A DNA stretch of 64,000 bases from Beroe forskalii (GCA_011033025.1 WFMF01000247.1:186001-250000); one strand, 5' to 3'. Positions 22,560 to 36,330 are shown, counted from the stretch's first letter. Notes: a model not told the origin generated them from the sequence alone. Numbers and translations are program-made.

Positions 22560-23669
22560 GTCCATACCAGGATCAAAGAAGGTATCCAAGATTGCGAAAC
22601 CCACAAGAAGATAGAGGAGCTAATCCCAGAATTATGTCCTAGGATCAAGGAGTGTGCCCAAAGATCAATGAGTGTCAAGCTAGATCAAGCAGTGTGCCCC
22701 ATGATCAAGGAGTGTGTGCCAAGATCAAGAGGACTCTCTCAGGATCAAGGAGACTCTCTCAAGATCATAGAGTCTTCCCCTAGGATCAGGGAGACTCTCT
22801 CAGTATCATAGTCTTCCCAGGACCAAGGAAACCCTCTCAGGATTAAGGACACTCTCTCAGCATCATGGAGACTCTCAGGATTATTGGGTCTTCCCTAGGA
22901 TCAAGGAGACTCCCTCAGGACAAGGATACTCTCTCAGGATCATTGGGTCTTCCCTAGGATCAGGGAGACTCTCCCAGGATCAATAAGGTTGCCTCAGGAC
23001 CAAGGAAACCCTCTCAGCATCAAGGAGACTCTCTCAGGATCATCAGGTCTTCCCTATGATCAGGGAGACTCTCTTAGGATCATAGAGATTTCCCCTAGAA
23101 TCAACAAGACTCTCCCAGGATTAAGGAGACTCTCTCAGGATTAAGGAGACTCTCTCAGGATCATAGAGTCTTCCCTAGGATCAGGGTGGCTCTCTCAAGA
23201 TCAAGAAGACTCTCTCATGATCATTGGGTCTTCCCTAGGATCAAGGAGACTCTCTCAGGACAAGGATACTCTCTCAGGATCATTAAGTTTGCCCTAGAAT
23301 CAAGGGGGCCTCTCAGGATCAATGAGACTCTCTCAGCATCAAGGAGACTCTCAGGATCATCTGTTCTTCCCTAGGATAGAAGAGACTCTCTCAGAATCAT
23401 AAGGCCTGCTCTAGAATCCAGAAGACCCTCTCAGGATCAAGGAGACTCTCTCAGCATCAATGAGACTCTCTCAGCATCAAGGAGACTCTCAGGATCATTG
23501 GTTTTTCTCTAGGATAAAAGAGACTCTCTCAGGATAATAAGGCCTGCTCTAGAATCCAGAAGACCCTCTCAGGATCAAGGAGACTCTCTCAGCATCAATG
23601 AGACTCTCTCAGGATCAGGGAAACTTTCTCAAGATCATAGAGTCTTCCCTAGGATAAAGGAGACTCGGC
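22560..23669. repeat. Degenerate satellite, left block
   Basis: Irregular tandem copies of GGATCAAGGAGACTCTCTCA / GGATCATAGAGTCTTCCCTA, roughly 20-bp half units. Continues at 27064 after an inserted element. ORFs across it (for example 23186-23374) are repeat artefacts. Confidence 0.88.
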
Positions 23670-24359
23670 TAAAAAATGGGTGGACTCAACTCCGCGGCGG
23701 ACCCGCTGCGGACCCGGTGGACCCGCTGCGGGTCACCAGCGGATTCATACTAAAGTCCACCAGGAAAATTTTTTGGTGGACTTTGGTGGACCGCAGCGGA
23801 CTTTTCGAAACTCCGCCATGAGTGGTGGGTCCGCTGCGGGTCCGCTCGAGCTCCGCTGCACTGGTGGACAGTCCACCGAAAAAGTCCACAAAAAGTCCAC
23901 CAGGGAAAAAATAATTGTGGAGGTAAGTCCGCCGCGGAGTCAGTGGACTCCACCGGCGGAGTCCACTGGCGGAGTCGAGTCCACTGGCGGACTCCACCAG
24001 TGGAGTCCACTGGTGGACTCCACTCCACCAGTGGACTCGACTCCGCCAGTGGACTCGACTCCGCCAGTGGACTCGACTCCGCCAGTGGACTCGACTCCGC
24101 CAGTGGAGTCCTCCAATGGACTCCGCTCAGTTTATGTACAAATTTTGTTCCAATTTCTCAATTTATTAATTACTATGGGCCGTTCGGCGCTGCTACGCAT
24201 CACACTCGCCAATTTAGAACCTAAACAGTTCAAATCAATTGAAAAAAAACTGTTTACCGCATCGAAAAATTCGAATCAGAACCAAAGTTGTTCAGTGGAG
24301 TAGCGCAACAAAATCAACAAAGCCAGAAATGAAATTCACACCCTTCTCATATTACCATA

Positions 24360-24620
24360 GCAACGCAAGCATTTCCCACTATCTGCACGTGCATGCCGAC
24401 ACAAATCCATACACACATCGACACAGTGCCCATACACATGGTTTTCCCATTCTATTCTATAATGCCGACACAATTATACCCATACACACGCTGACACAAA
24501 ATCCACACACACGCCGACGCAGTGCCCATACACACGGTTTCCCCATTCTTATCCATGATGCCGACACAATAATCCACACACGCCGACACAAAATCCATAC
24601 TCTTACCAAATCTTATATAT
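24360..24620. repeat. Short tandem repeat, CACACGCCGACACAAAATC type
   Basis: Irregular repeats of CATACACACGCCGACACA-like units within the large inverted-repeat element, adjoining a copy of the GGGCCGTTCGGC...GCTACGC dispersed repeat at about 24176. Confidence 0.6.
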
Positions 24621-25284
24621 AAAAAGTCACACGTGAATAATGTTTTTGTCTGTGCTTCCGTATACAATTAAATCTGAGCTTGCCAAGAAAATATCAAGAG
24701 AAACGAAGGCTAAGCTGGGCTAAGTCGCGCCGTTGCTATGGATACAGATATTCTGCACGTGCAGATTATGATCAGTTCTATGCGAGTGCTTTCTGATACG
24801 TTGTATATTGCTGCGGTTTAGCGTCTGAAAGAACGACGTGTTTACTGTTTTTCATTTGAAATTCAAGATCTGAAAATAGAGAACGGGTATGGCTGGCATC
24901 GTGGAGGCTATTTCCGTTAGCATCTCTCCAAATATTTGTGACAGACGTCGGTCGATTTAAATCAATGCTGAGTTGATGGTAACGGAATTTACAGCAGTTT
25001 AAGATTGAACAAAATCAAAATCAAACTGAATCGAATTTGGGCATAGCTCATTGCGATATTGGAATACTGCTCTTGGCGTAAATCAATGCTTTGATTCAAC
25101 GTTCAGTATGAGTACGATCATCGGTTTTAATTTTCAGATTTAAATTCATCATAAAAGCAAATTATAATGATCAAAACTTGCACGGTCCAGCATGACTAAA
25201 AGTAACCAACGAATAATGGTAAATTCTGCTCCTTCATAAACTTTTTTGAGAGCTTATTATTTGGTCCTGTATTATCTAGCAGGC

Positions 25285-25303
25285 CCAATGGGCCTTTCTA
25301 GTT
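25285..25303. repeat. Dispersed repeat, AGCAGGCCCNNTGGGCCT type
   Basis: Palindrome AGGCCCAATGGGCCT. Related units stand at 24176, 26486, 36331 and 36912, several followed by GCTCACTTGGC...GCTACGC...CACCTCGTTCGC and TTTTACCGCATCAAAAA. A dispersed family of at least four copies, class unknown. Confidence 0.55.
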
Positions 25304-26475
25304 AGGGGAGACATGGGGCAAATGATCCTAGTTTATGTAATTTGTAATGACTTCATCGTAAATCAATATATGGCTCCGTTTTCCATTGAAACTCCATCTA
25401 AATAGATTTTACCTCATTTTCGGATACCTCCAGTAACATTTTAAAGTTCAGAATGGCCAATAATGATATGATCATTTGACCCCTTGAAAAAGGCCCCTTT
25501 CAAATGCTAGGGGTCAAATGATCTGTGCCTTTTAGGGTCATATGATCGCATCATTTGACTCTAGACTCTCATTGACCTAAATTTTGCAATTTTTAGTCGA
25601 AAATAATTTTTTCGGCTGTAATTTGTGTTCTATGTTAATGAAATGGATAAAAAACATGAATAAAATGACCACAAGAGTATAAAATGTTGTCTATAGATGC
25701 ATTTAATCTAAAGTCAACAAAATAATCCTAAAATTGAACAAATGCAAGCAAAATCTACTGTTTAAAACCTAGTGTTAAGTTATTTAATGCAATAGATCTA
25801 TTCAAAAGTACATATCTTATGTATACAAAGAATTAGAAAGACGTGGAGGATCAACCGATGTAATTTTTTGGTTTTGATTAATTTTACCTATTATGTTATT
25901 TTTTTAAAGGCATTATTGAAAGTATTTCTGATTGCCTATGATCATAAGTAGGTACATCTATAACATGATAAACTTATAAATGCATTTAATACACAAATTT
26001 AGTGAAAGGGATGAAAAAGCCTTTAAAATCGACTAAAATTGGGTCAAATGATCACGTTCAGGGTCAAATGATCTGCGATCATTTGGTCAAAATTCAACAT
26101 TGATCATTTGGGCAAAACAGTGGGGCTGGACAAAAATCCAATTAGCACCTAATTAGATGCATGTTCATCATAAACAACGTTGTAAGGTGAAAATGGATGT
26201 GTAAACTTATGCTTAGGCTGAAAATTTTGAGAAGTCGTTCAATAGGGACAATACTAATGTAACTCCAAATTGCATGAATATCCTGGAATTCTTGTTTTCA
26301 GTTGCATGTATGTGGTTTCTGAGTTAAAGCTATCACAGCCGTGGAATTAAGTCAGGACATGATGTTTGTTATCTTCAATACATCCACTGATTTCAATGCG
26401 TTTGCAATGTACGGGAAGTGATAAGGCAATTTCTCATTTGACCCGATAGGATCATTTGACCCACGTTTCCCCTAT
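25304..26475. mobile_element. Nested 1.17-kb element with ~28-bp inverted ends
   Basis: Starts AGGGGAGACATGGGGCAAAT and ends in the inverted counterpart (ATTTGACCCACGTTTCCCCT). The motif GGTCAAATGATC recurs internally at about 25500, 25545, 26045 and 26060. Non-coding. Lies inside the 3.4-kb element next to GGCCCAATGGGCC-type repeats. Confidence 0.7.
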
Positions 26476-27063
26476 ATAAAGACCTTGGGCCGTTGGGCCT
26501 TCAAATACAACTCACTTGGCTGTTACGCGGCACCTCGTTCGCTATTTTAAGCACATGTTAAATTCATATTGATTGAATACTTTTTTTGCATCAAAAATTC
26601 AATCAGATCAAAAATTGAGTCGGACTCATCGATTGGAGTCAGCAGGAGGACTCCGCTGGTGGAGTTTTGTCCACCGGTGTGGACTCAGCTAAGGTGGACT
26701 CCACCTGTGGACTCCGCTGGTGGATTTTTTATCCACTGGTGGACTCCGCTAGTGGACTCCACTATGGACTCCACTAGTGGACCAAAGTCCGCTGGTGAGT
26801 CCTTCGGTGAACAAAAACTCCACAGGTGGACTCCATTCCCAGCGGACTTTTTCCTAGTGGACTTTTTTGGTGGACTTTTTCGGTGGACTGTCCTGGTGCG
26901 CAGCGGAGCCCACCCACAGACCATGGACCCACCACTCCATGGAGTTTCGAAAGTCCGCTATGGTCCAAGTCCACCAAAAAATTTTCCAAGTGTTCAGGCG
27001 GACCCAGCGGGTCCACCAGGGTCCATGTGAAAGGGTCCACCGGAGTTGAGTCCCCATTTTTTA

Positions 27064-27920
27064 ATGAGACTCTCTCAGCATCAAGGAAAACCTCTCAGCA
27101 TCAGGGAGGATCTCTCAGTATCATTGTGTCTTCCCCTAGGATCAGGGAGACTCTCTCAGGATCATAGAAGCTTCCCTAGGATCAAGGAGACTGTCTCAGA
27201 ACCATGGAAACCCTCTCATCATCAAGGAGACTCACTCAGGATCAATAGGTCTTTCCTTGGATCAGAGAGACTCCCTTGGAGCATAGAGTCTTCCCCTAGG
27301 ATCAAGAAGACTCACCTAGGGTCAAGAAGACTCACCCAGGATCAAGGAGACACTCTCAGGATCATAGAGTCTTCCCAAGGATCAACAAGACCCTCTCATG
27401 ATCAAGGAGACTCTCTCATCATCAAGGAGACTCACTCAGGATCAATAGGTCTTTCCTTGGATCAGGGAGACTCCCTTGGAGCATAGAGTCTTCCCCTAGG
27501 ATCAAGAAGACTCACCTAGGGTCAAGAAGACTCTCTCATGATCAAAGAGACTCTCTCAGGATCATAGAGTCTTCCCTAGGATCAACAAGACCCTCTCAGT
27601 ATCAAGGAGACTCTCAGCATCAAGGAGACTCTCTCAGGATCATAGAGTCTTCCCTAGGATCAACAAGACTCTCTCAGGATCAAGGAGACTCTCTCAGTAT
27701 CAAGGAGACTCTCTCAACATCAGGGATGCTCTCTCAGGATCATAGAGTCTTCCCTAGGATCAACAAGACTCTCTCAGGATCATGGAGACTCTCTCAATAT
27801 CAGGGAGACTCTCTCAGGATCATAGAGTCTTCCTCTAGGACCAGGGATGCTCTCTCAGGATCATAGAGTCTTCCCTAGGATCAAGAAGACTGTCTCAGGA
27901 CCAAGAAAACCCCCCTCTCA
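27064..27920. repeat. Degenerate satellite, right block
   Basis: Same AGACTCTCTCAGGATCA / TAGAGTCTTCCCTAGGATCA repeat as at 22560-23669. Confidence 0.88.
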
Positions 27921-30312
27921 AAATTTCCCAAAAGGGAAAGATCAGGATCCCCAAAAAAAATTTTAAAATAGGGCCTAAAGCTCATTGTCTCGTGTTCAAG
28001 TCTCACGTAGCTGCTCTCAGTGAGAGAATCTTAGAGCACTCTATTTATAGGCATCAATTTAGTGGTGGTGTAACAGGTAGTGGTAGCATAATGCAGGTAT
28101 TATTAACTAGGTACCGCCCCGAAATACAGAAATAATGTTATCTCGAAACAGATCATAAAATCTGAACTCTGCTGAAGCTTGAGCGTCATTTCACCCTACT
28201 AATTGCTTCCTGGATTATTGAAGTATTGAGCAACATGTCGAATATCTGGGTTGATATTTGAGTATTATACAATGATGTGTTCAACGGACTCTCATTGAAC
28301 ATGGAGCAGTGATCCAGGTTATGATATGGTGCCTAGTGTTTCTGGTATTGGAATTAATGAATAACTGGTGGGACTGGCGACAGTTTACCCCCGCAAAAGT
28401 CTACCCCCGATCGTATCACTTTATCACAAATCATGGGCACTATGTCATCCAATCAAGGGCACTGAATTAGGAAAATCACAAGGATAAAACCATAAACTCA
28501 AGGGTTTGTACTTTGCACCATCTTATTATGAATAACAAGTACAAACTCACCATTATAAACCAGAAGCATCATCTTCACGGTTTACACATGTCCTACCGAT
28601 TGAAATATTAGCTTTTCAGTATTACATTATTGGAAACTTCCTGCTAGCTCAGCAGCAACAAATTTCTGTTTTTCTGTTTCGTAGCTAGCAGCTGGGAGGA
28701 AGCCTTTCAGGTCACAATATAGTAGTATATAGCAACATCGACACGACGTTTTGTTGGGCTGCAACATATATAAAAATATAGTGCATTCTTTGCTTAACAT
28801 GTTATAAATATAACGTAAACGTAAAAAATACTTCAATAAATCACCAGTAGTACGATAAAAATAACTTACATAGCATATAGATTTAGCAGAATGTAACGTT
28901 AGTATAATGTTTAATAGCATCTTTTCATCACATTCTGAACACTGTATTATTATTAGTATTATATCACGTCGGAATTGCTTGCACACAAGGAATTCTCAGG
29001 CGTATTATTATTTTGTGTGTCTGTGCAGGAGCTACACAGCGTCCACAGAACTGTCTACACTTGTGAGTTGGCCGCATGCCAGCAAGTGTTAAAATGGGTC
29101 ACGTGACTGCGATTGGGGGAAGGTGATGGCACCAAAATGACATCATAACACTGTAAAGGAGAGAGGGGTAAGGAGGACAATGTCATCACCACAACGTGTG
29201 TGTATGTCTGTGTTTGTGAGTCGGTATGTTTGAGTGTTTGTTTGTAATAAGTGATTGTACAGCAGCATTCAGCACCCAGCGCCAAATACTCCATAGGATA
29301 GTGCAGAATAACAAAACAATTGGTGGGTATTGGCTCATGAGTAAGAAAGTTTATTACTGTACACAAGACCATTTGAAATTGACAGTTTTCTTAAAACTAC
29401 TGCATACTGCATAGTTGATGACAAAGTATGGTTGAAACCAAGAAAGGTGGCATGAAAAACTTAAAGCGGAAGTTGTGGCTTTTGCCCTTTGTCAAATTAT
29501 GTCATGCAGCAATTTCTAAACTTTTCAACTACTTTTGTTGACTTTGAATCATGCAAAAGTAGTTGATTTGAAATGGTCAACTAAAGAGTGAACTGGTGCA
29601 AATTTGATCCAAAATGGCTGGTATGAAAGTGCTAATATAATAATGTCTACGGCGTGTGACGACAGAAAGTTTTACCCTAGAATCTAGATAATTCTAAATT
29701 GTTATATATATAATATAGTATAATGAAGCACCGCAATATCTTGACTAGAACAGTGACCACATTAGTTGGATCGCAGTGAAAATAGCTATATTTGGTTGCA
29801 AATCTATCTTTATTTCACAAATTATAGATCTTCCAGAGTCGATCAAATTATAATTTGTCGACGTCACTTAAACGATTAGGGGCAGCCAATGAGCGGGCAG
29901 CATGATAAATGGTATAATTTCCAAATACTTTGCGATGTAGGCAAGGTGTTCTCAGAAATGCCCTTATATGGACGTGACAACGCGCACGAAATTTACGGTG
30001 GTTAAGCTCTGAAACAACCGAGAGACATTGCTTGGGAAAAGCTGCATGACTTTCATTTCATATACAAATAGATAAAGATTTCAAATATAAATTACAAAGA
30101 ATATAAATTACAAAGAATATTAATATAGATAAAGAATTGAAGGTAAGAATTACAGATAGATAAGAAATCAATGTATCGAGATAAATAATCCAAGTATGAA
30201 ATAAATTGACGGCTCAACTATGTAACTATAGCAATGTGGTCATATCCGAGCCAAGGAATGGGAAGAAAGCTTCAGCAGCTTCTCGTGCGTCCCGTGGTAT
30301 TTGGAATAAAAG
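27921..30312. other. Intergenic, no gene recognised
   Basis: ORFs up to 119 codons (28627-28986, minus) have no recognisable domain, splice context or repeat support. Nothing else was identified. Confidence 0.4.
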
Positions 30313-30315
30313 TCA

Positions 30316-30640
30316 TTCTAAAATACCCGGGGTTTCACGGCATCTACCGATCACTTAGCAGCATTGGGAAGTATATTGGTAACAATTCATTCCGGGTTCT
30401 AAAATACCCGGGGTTTCACGGCCTCTACCGTTCACTTAACAGCATTGGGAAGTGTATTGGTAACAATTCATTCCGGGTTCTAAAATACCCGGGGTTTCAC
30501 GGCCTCTACCGTTCACTTAGCAAACATTGGGAAGTGTATTGGTAACAATTCATTCCGGGTTCTAAAATACCCGGGGTTTCACGGCCTCTACCGTTCACTT
30601 AGCAGCATTGGGAAGTGTATTGGTAACAATTATCCGCGGT
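30316..30640. repeat. 81-bp tandem repeat, four units
   Basis: Units start near 30319, 30400, 30481 and 30562 (AAAATACCCGGGGTTTCACG). The period is 27 codons, so ORF 30234-30545 carries KYPGFHGLYRSL repeats, but the third unit breaks frame (GCAAACATTGG for GCAGCATTGG). Probably non-coding. Confidence 0.9.
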
Positions 30641-33600
30641 GATTATGCAGCTCATGCAGACGTAAACAGGGGAGTCGTGCATATACTATTTATAAGTTTA
30701 CTGAGACTTATGCTTCTTCAACTTTCTCCAAAGAGATGGGAGTATAGGATGCTAGGTCGTGCAATGTAATCCAGTGTAACTATCCGATCTTATTGATTTT
30801 TGAGAGTGACGATAAATGTCGAGATAGTTCAAATTTGGGTTACAGAGGTGAGAAAACGGAAAGGACGTTCTCAACAGAGATGATGCCAATGTTCCAAACT
30901 AAGCAATTAGTCAATTAGTTAGGCCAATCGCCAGAATGTAGGTTTCAAATGATTGAGGCTGACGGTTCACAGTTTGCGACAGGTCACGTTTACATGTTAC
31001 TTTGTACAGTATAACTCCATAGATTGTTTCTATATAATGCGAGTAATTAGTGCAGGAGTTAAATCATTCTAGACCCAGCTCCAGGCTCTAGTGAATGGAC
31101 CGGTTGGAAAAGAAATTTGGATGTAATTGCTGCTAGATGTAATTTCAATATAATCTTTCTCATTTCTGACACAAAACGTTAGCAAGACAGTAGGTAGTTA
31201 TTGAATAATTGTATTTCAATTTCGAGAAAACTTCCGACCAATAGGGTATTGCATATTGGAGATTTAGAGAGATAGTACCATGAATCGTGCTGTACTGTGC
31301 TTTGTAGATCAAATACACTAAACTGCAGACATTTTGGCGCCACACAGCATTTATTGTGTCTTCTTACTGTAACTTCCGGCTCTTTACTCAATAATTTGTA
31401 GGCAGCCGCTGTGCAGTGTTCTATGTAACTGAGCATAGGCCACTTGATAGTGTACAAATAATGACATCATCAGTGTACAGCGTATAGTTCTGCTGGCCTA
31501 TACACTGATTGGGATACACACATCCTAGCCTGATCGTGTAGAGGCCTACTACAGACGGTAGTATCTTCAACCACAAAGGGCCGCAGTGTACAAGGCTCAA
31601 TTAGATGAGTAATTGATAGTGTAGCTGAAGACAATACACAGCCGGTATTATATTGAACAATATCATTATTCTGTACGTCAAAGCACACACCCTCCACCAA
31701 CTAATGAATCAGAGCTATAAATAGCTGAGCCAGGTCAGACAGTAGAGCATCCTGAATTAGAGGAGAGATGAGCAGCGTGTGTGTGTGAGAGAGTACTTGG
31801 AGTAGTGCTGAGGACAACACTAACAGCTGCCGGGATCAATAGCTCTATCTCACATATCTGCCAAACAGGACACCGGACATATCCTGCCCTTTGAACTTTA
31901 GAAGCCGTGTTTCAGTCGTGAGATTCTGCAGAAAACCGGCACGGCATTTGAAATGGCCTAACTAAATAGCATGAAACGGAATTACAAAGCTCTAGAACGT
32001 CATGCTTCACTGTGAGCAGAGTCTTCGAACATACATTATAGAGCTGGGACTGGGTGTTTATTTCCAAACGGGTTTTCTAGCTTGAATTAATGTGCAACAT
32101 AAAAAACTCCACATGAAAAAGAAAACTAACCAAATTTGATTTCCTGCACCACTGTCATAATCGTAGTGTTTCTGTTTGTCTTATTCGTTGTTATCTTAAG
32201 ATGAGAGACACAAAAGAATGCAGCAGGTAAACGAATGAGACTGGGGAATGTTTACCAAAACACCGGATATTTAATCAGCCTCACCTGACACTAAGGAATG
32301 TAAACTGTAGTTCAGATAACGGATAGAAATATAATACCCCCATTTTCCTTCTGTAGAATTTAGGAATGCCCGATAAGTTGTGTGTCGAGTAGCTCTTAAT
32401 ATTGCAAAAGTCAGAAAACACTCTAGTATGACTAGAGATTGGAGACTATGGTGCCATACACTTAAGACACCACCCTTTTCTGTTTTTACAAAATATTACC
32501 ACAATTTCATCTATTCCACTTATAATAAGGTACTCTTTTCCTGATACCTTGATAGCAAGTTAAATGACCTGGAAGGTCGTCAAAGATTTGGGACCTTGCC
32601 AACAAGTCACTCCTTTCTCCCTTGCTAAAATTACACAGCCTTTCAAAACTGAGTGGTGCTTCAAGTGAAGTTACATCACAGCCTTACAAAAGTGACGTTA
32701 TAACATGACACTAAATAAGTGACGCAATCTCATCTAGCAATGTTGCGAGAGTAACATTTAATGAGAGGAGTGTGATGCAATAAATACTTCAATAATCATC
32801 TGAGCGGTGTCATGAGAGGTTAATTTCGTTAATTGGGGCACCAAGCCTTAATGAACTCCTTCAATAGCATGTAGGGAAGAAGATTTGATGAATGAGTCAT
32901 TAGGGAAGGCATGCTTGTCACAGAGGATGATTTAATCACAGAAAATCAGAATGCAAAACAAGGGGCTCCGACACATTAGGGGGCATTGTCATAATCAATA
33001 TCATATTTGCTAAGCATACATAAATAGGTATTGCAGTGCTGAGTGATAACATGGCTTAATATTTAATTAGATAATTGACACAATCAAACCACAGTTTAGT
33101 TTGAACCGTGCAATAAAATAACTGGAATTGTTGCAAAAGCCACGAAGACTGGTTTTATGGCATTATGCCAGGTGACTCTTTAGGTGTGAAAAGGATGATG
33201 GCAATATTTTGAATACGATTGAAATATTATTTCTGTAATGTTAAAACATTCCTGGCCAAGGTGAATTACTGAGCGTCTAGTCTTTTAGGACACGCCTAAA
33301 TTCTAATAATAAATTAATGGGATTCCGAGCAGTACATTATCCTCACATTCCAGGTCAAATATAGCATCATATTATTATCACATTTGATATAGAAAAGACC
33401 TAAATGAAGGCTTGCTGTTTATATCGACACATCGTTTTATTGCCATTTTTTTTCTTTTTTTTTCCGTATGGCTCCTGCTACGGTACTATGAACCACTCAA
33501 GGTAAACAGGAAAATTATTCATTTTTGATTTTTATTCCATTACTGCAGAAATTATAGGTATATAGGGCAAAAACTTGACACGGAAAAACAACACACTGCA

Positions 33601-34815
33601 CAGAGACTACGAAACCTTTTCCATTTCCGTAACCCCTCTATTTTTCCGTAACTGACTTCACGGATAGTTACATAATATATTTGAAGCAAAGTGAATAATG
33701 TTCGGATTTGAATATTCAACTTCTTGAATCACCGAATCAAGAATGGAATATTCACAATTATAAACATAATTAAACAAAACCTTTCTCGTGGTGAATGGAG
33801 CAAGATTGGTGAGAGTGCAGAATTAGACAGCTGTAAAGTAGAAAGATTCCCCATGAGGGACGAGCCAGGGAGACTGAACTTGTGATGATACGAAGAATAC
33901 AGCGCCTCATTATAATGCGACAAAGAAACATCTTTCTCCTTTACACAAATTTCATGCTCGTGTGTGCTGCTATATTTATCACGGAATATTCGGTGGGTGG
34001 GGTTGGTAAAGTTTTAGAAAGATTAGCGAGACGTGCGGGCTACACTGCCTCTTCCATCATGTAACACTATACTTAAACACACATACGCACACACACCAGC
34101 CTCAAAGTACACTGGTGTATGATATGTTTGTATTTGTCATGTAATAATGGAAATAGGGATGTAACAGGGAGCAATTTATAATTACTACACAAGTATGCGA
34201 TACATTGTTGGACACCGAGGTGTCAAGTCATTCAAATAGTATAACAATTTATTTTCTGTGATATGGCGACGAAATACAGCTCTTTGACATGTCCTTAAAT
34301 CATTGTCTCTTGCACTTGGTTATTAAATTTATGATTAAAATTTTATATCTCGAGACAAAATATTAATGCAACAGTGACGGTACTAACTGACTTAAGTATG
34401 AAAAAGTATATTTGATTAATCATTTACATTATACAATATACATGTATATACATATTATATGGAATGTTTTTATCAAACCTTTTTGATCCCATTATAACAG
34501 GTCAGTTTAGCATCCTACGCATGACACATTGAATCATTGACTTGCATTGAAATTAATCTATGTGTCGTTACGAAACTATCATATCCAAAGGGCAAAGTAT
34601 GAAACTCCTTAAATTACCTTAAAAATTATTTATTTATGTGGGATGAAATTTCGGTGTTTCAAATTTTGTTAAGTTGAAAATATAATTTTTCAAGTCATTA
34701 CTGTATCACTTTCTAAGAACGATATATATTTTCTTTCAACCCTCAAAATATACCAAATCAACCAATTCTGAATAGATAGCACTTTAAGCACTGCCATAAG
34801 CTACTCAAAGCCGTG
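30641..34815. other. Long intergenic stretch, no gene recognised
   Basis: Only short ORFs without domains. Low-complexity T tracts at 33447-33465. No RNA gene or element could be supported. Confidence 0.4.
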
Positions 34816-34922
34816 TTTATACTTTGCGTATTAGTAATTCGCTGGTTATGTCATCTTTTGTAGTGCACAGCAGTGCTTGGTGACGTCACATGGCCGACAG
34901 ATTACTAATACGCGAAGTATAA
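34816..34922. mobile_element. Short foldback MITE
   Basis: Arms TTATACTTTGCGTATTAGTA and its inverse (ATTACTAATACGCGAAGTATAA) at the two ends, one mismatch over 22 bp, about 107 bp in all. The centre contains GTGACGTCAC. Confidence 0.7.
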
Positions 34923-35771
34923 TAAAATAATTTTCAAGTTTCAGTATGGCAACTCATACCATCTGGTAAAGCCTTCCATTGCATACAAAATGTATTCTAT
35001 AAATTGGGCTTCATTAATTCAAGGCAGTGTACAATTAGGTATGTACCAATTAGGATCCATATAAATTTTAATTATTTGTTTTGCTGTTATAATTATACCT
35101 TTGATTTAAGAAAACAATATACCAGATAGCAGATGGCATGTAACACTAGTATGAGTCGCCAATGCACAATCTAAAGTTTGTGAACGTCAGTTAATAGCCT
35201 CTGATCTTACTAGTTATAACTATATAATTATTTTTAGGTCAATTCTAATATTTTCACAATGACTACCTGTATTTCACACCCTGTGTCATGCACTCACTAC
35301 CTGATCCCCCTAAAACTTTTGATTAACCAGTAGTTAATACACACAACCCTCAAAAGAGGAAAAGGGATTTGGGAAAGAAACAGTCAAGGAAAATTGGAGG
35401 TGTTGTGTCTCACATATTTATGTATAAAACTATTCCATTATGAGATTATGGTTGAGAGGAGGAGTTTTCAGCCCATGATTGGTTTGTTTCAAGACATTAA
35501 GACAAAAGTAACTTGTAAATATAATATCTGGAATAGTTTGCAAGTGAAGAATGTAAACTTGAATTTTGGCTAGGAAAAGGACATATGAAATGAAAATGCA
35601 TTGGTCGATTATAGCATTGCATCATTGCACTATCATGTGCAGAATTTGGACATTGTTTCATTGCCAGATCAAGAAGAGAATATGGTAATGAAAATTTACA
35701 TTCTCGACATATGTTCATCAAGGCAGAGGAGAGGGTGCTGAAATTGTTGATGGTGATCATGTATATGAGAA

Positions 35772-35948
35772 CAGGGGCGTAGCTAGATTTTTGAAAAGGA
35801 GGTGGCGAGTTACATTCACAACCTGTTGAATGTTTTATTTTGCTTGACTCAATGCTCTCATCTCAACAAAATTAACAAAATTATCATATTGTCTGTCCGA
35901 AAAGGGGGAGGCAGCCGCCTGTGTCGCCTCCCCCTGGCTACGCCCCTG
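35772..35948. mobile_element. hAT-type MITE with 8-bp target duplication
   Basis: Begins CAGGGGCGTAGCTAG and ends CTGGCTACGCCCCTG. TATGAGAA is duplicated at 35764-35771 and 35949-35956. The 8-bp duplication and CAGGGG ends are hAT-like. 177 bp, non-coding; ORFs crossing it are artefacts. Confidence 0.88.
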
Positions 35949-36330
35949 TATGAGAAGTGCAGATGGCAAAAAATGCAACTTGGAAACAATGTAAAATTCA
36001 ATGATACCAGCCAAAATGAGACTATAATCATCATTAATCAGTGATCCGATCATTCAGCCAAAAATTGGAGCAGAGCATGTATCACACTCTGATCCTTAAA
36101 TTATAAAATCGATATTCAGTGTTCATTTTATGTTTGTCATATACCCATACACCTATATAGATATCACTTTGGATTTCAAGTTTCAATTCAAAATTATTAA
36201 TTTATTGCATGACATTCTAAGCTGACTTTTTGCAATACAGGACAGCAGTAAAAACCAAGCTTTTCTCAAAGTTTATTTTCTGGTGTTATAATAGTAGGTG
36301 AATTCAATCCAAATAAAAGGATTATAGAAC

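Larger units (their letters stand above)
23672..27061. mobile_element. 3.4-kb DNA element with ~450-bp terminal inverted repeats, inserted at TA
   Basis: The left end (AAAAATGGGTGGACTCAACTCC) and the right end are inverted copies; homology runs about 450 bp inward, through GTCCACCAGG, TTTTTTGGTGGACTTTGGTG and GACAGTCCACCGAAAAAGTC. TA flanks it at 23670-23671 and 27062-27063, and the same satellite lies on both sides, proving insertion. The inner ends of the arms are rich in GTGGACTCC / CCGCTGG steps. No transposase is seen; ORFs in the arms are shadows. Holds a nested element at 25304-26475. Confidence 0.85.

Noticed and set aside
23680-24303. 207-codon ORF and overlapping ORFs on both strands, and those at 26569-27167
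   Set aside because: They lie in the inverted arms of the 3.4-kb element and follow its GTGGACTCC repeats.
27046-27486. 146-codon ORF
   Set aside because: Translation of the AGACTCTCTCAGGATCA satellite.
33882-34064. 60-codon ORF with a possible membrane segment
   Set aside because: No recognisable domain, splice context or repeat support; length is expected by chance.
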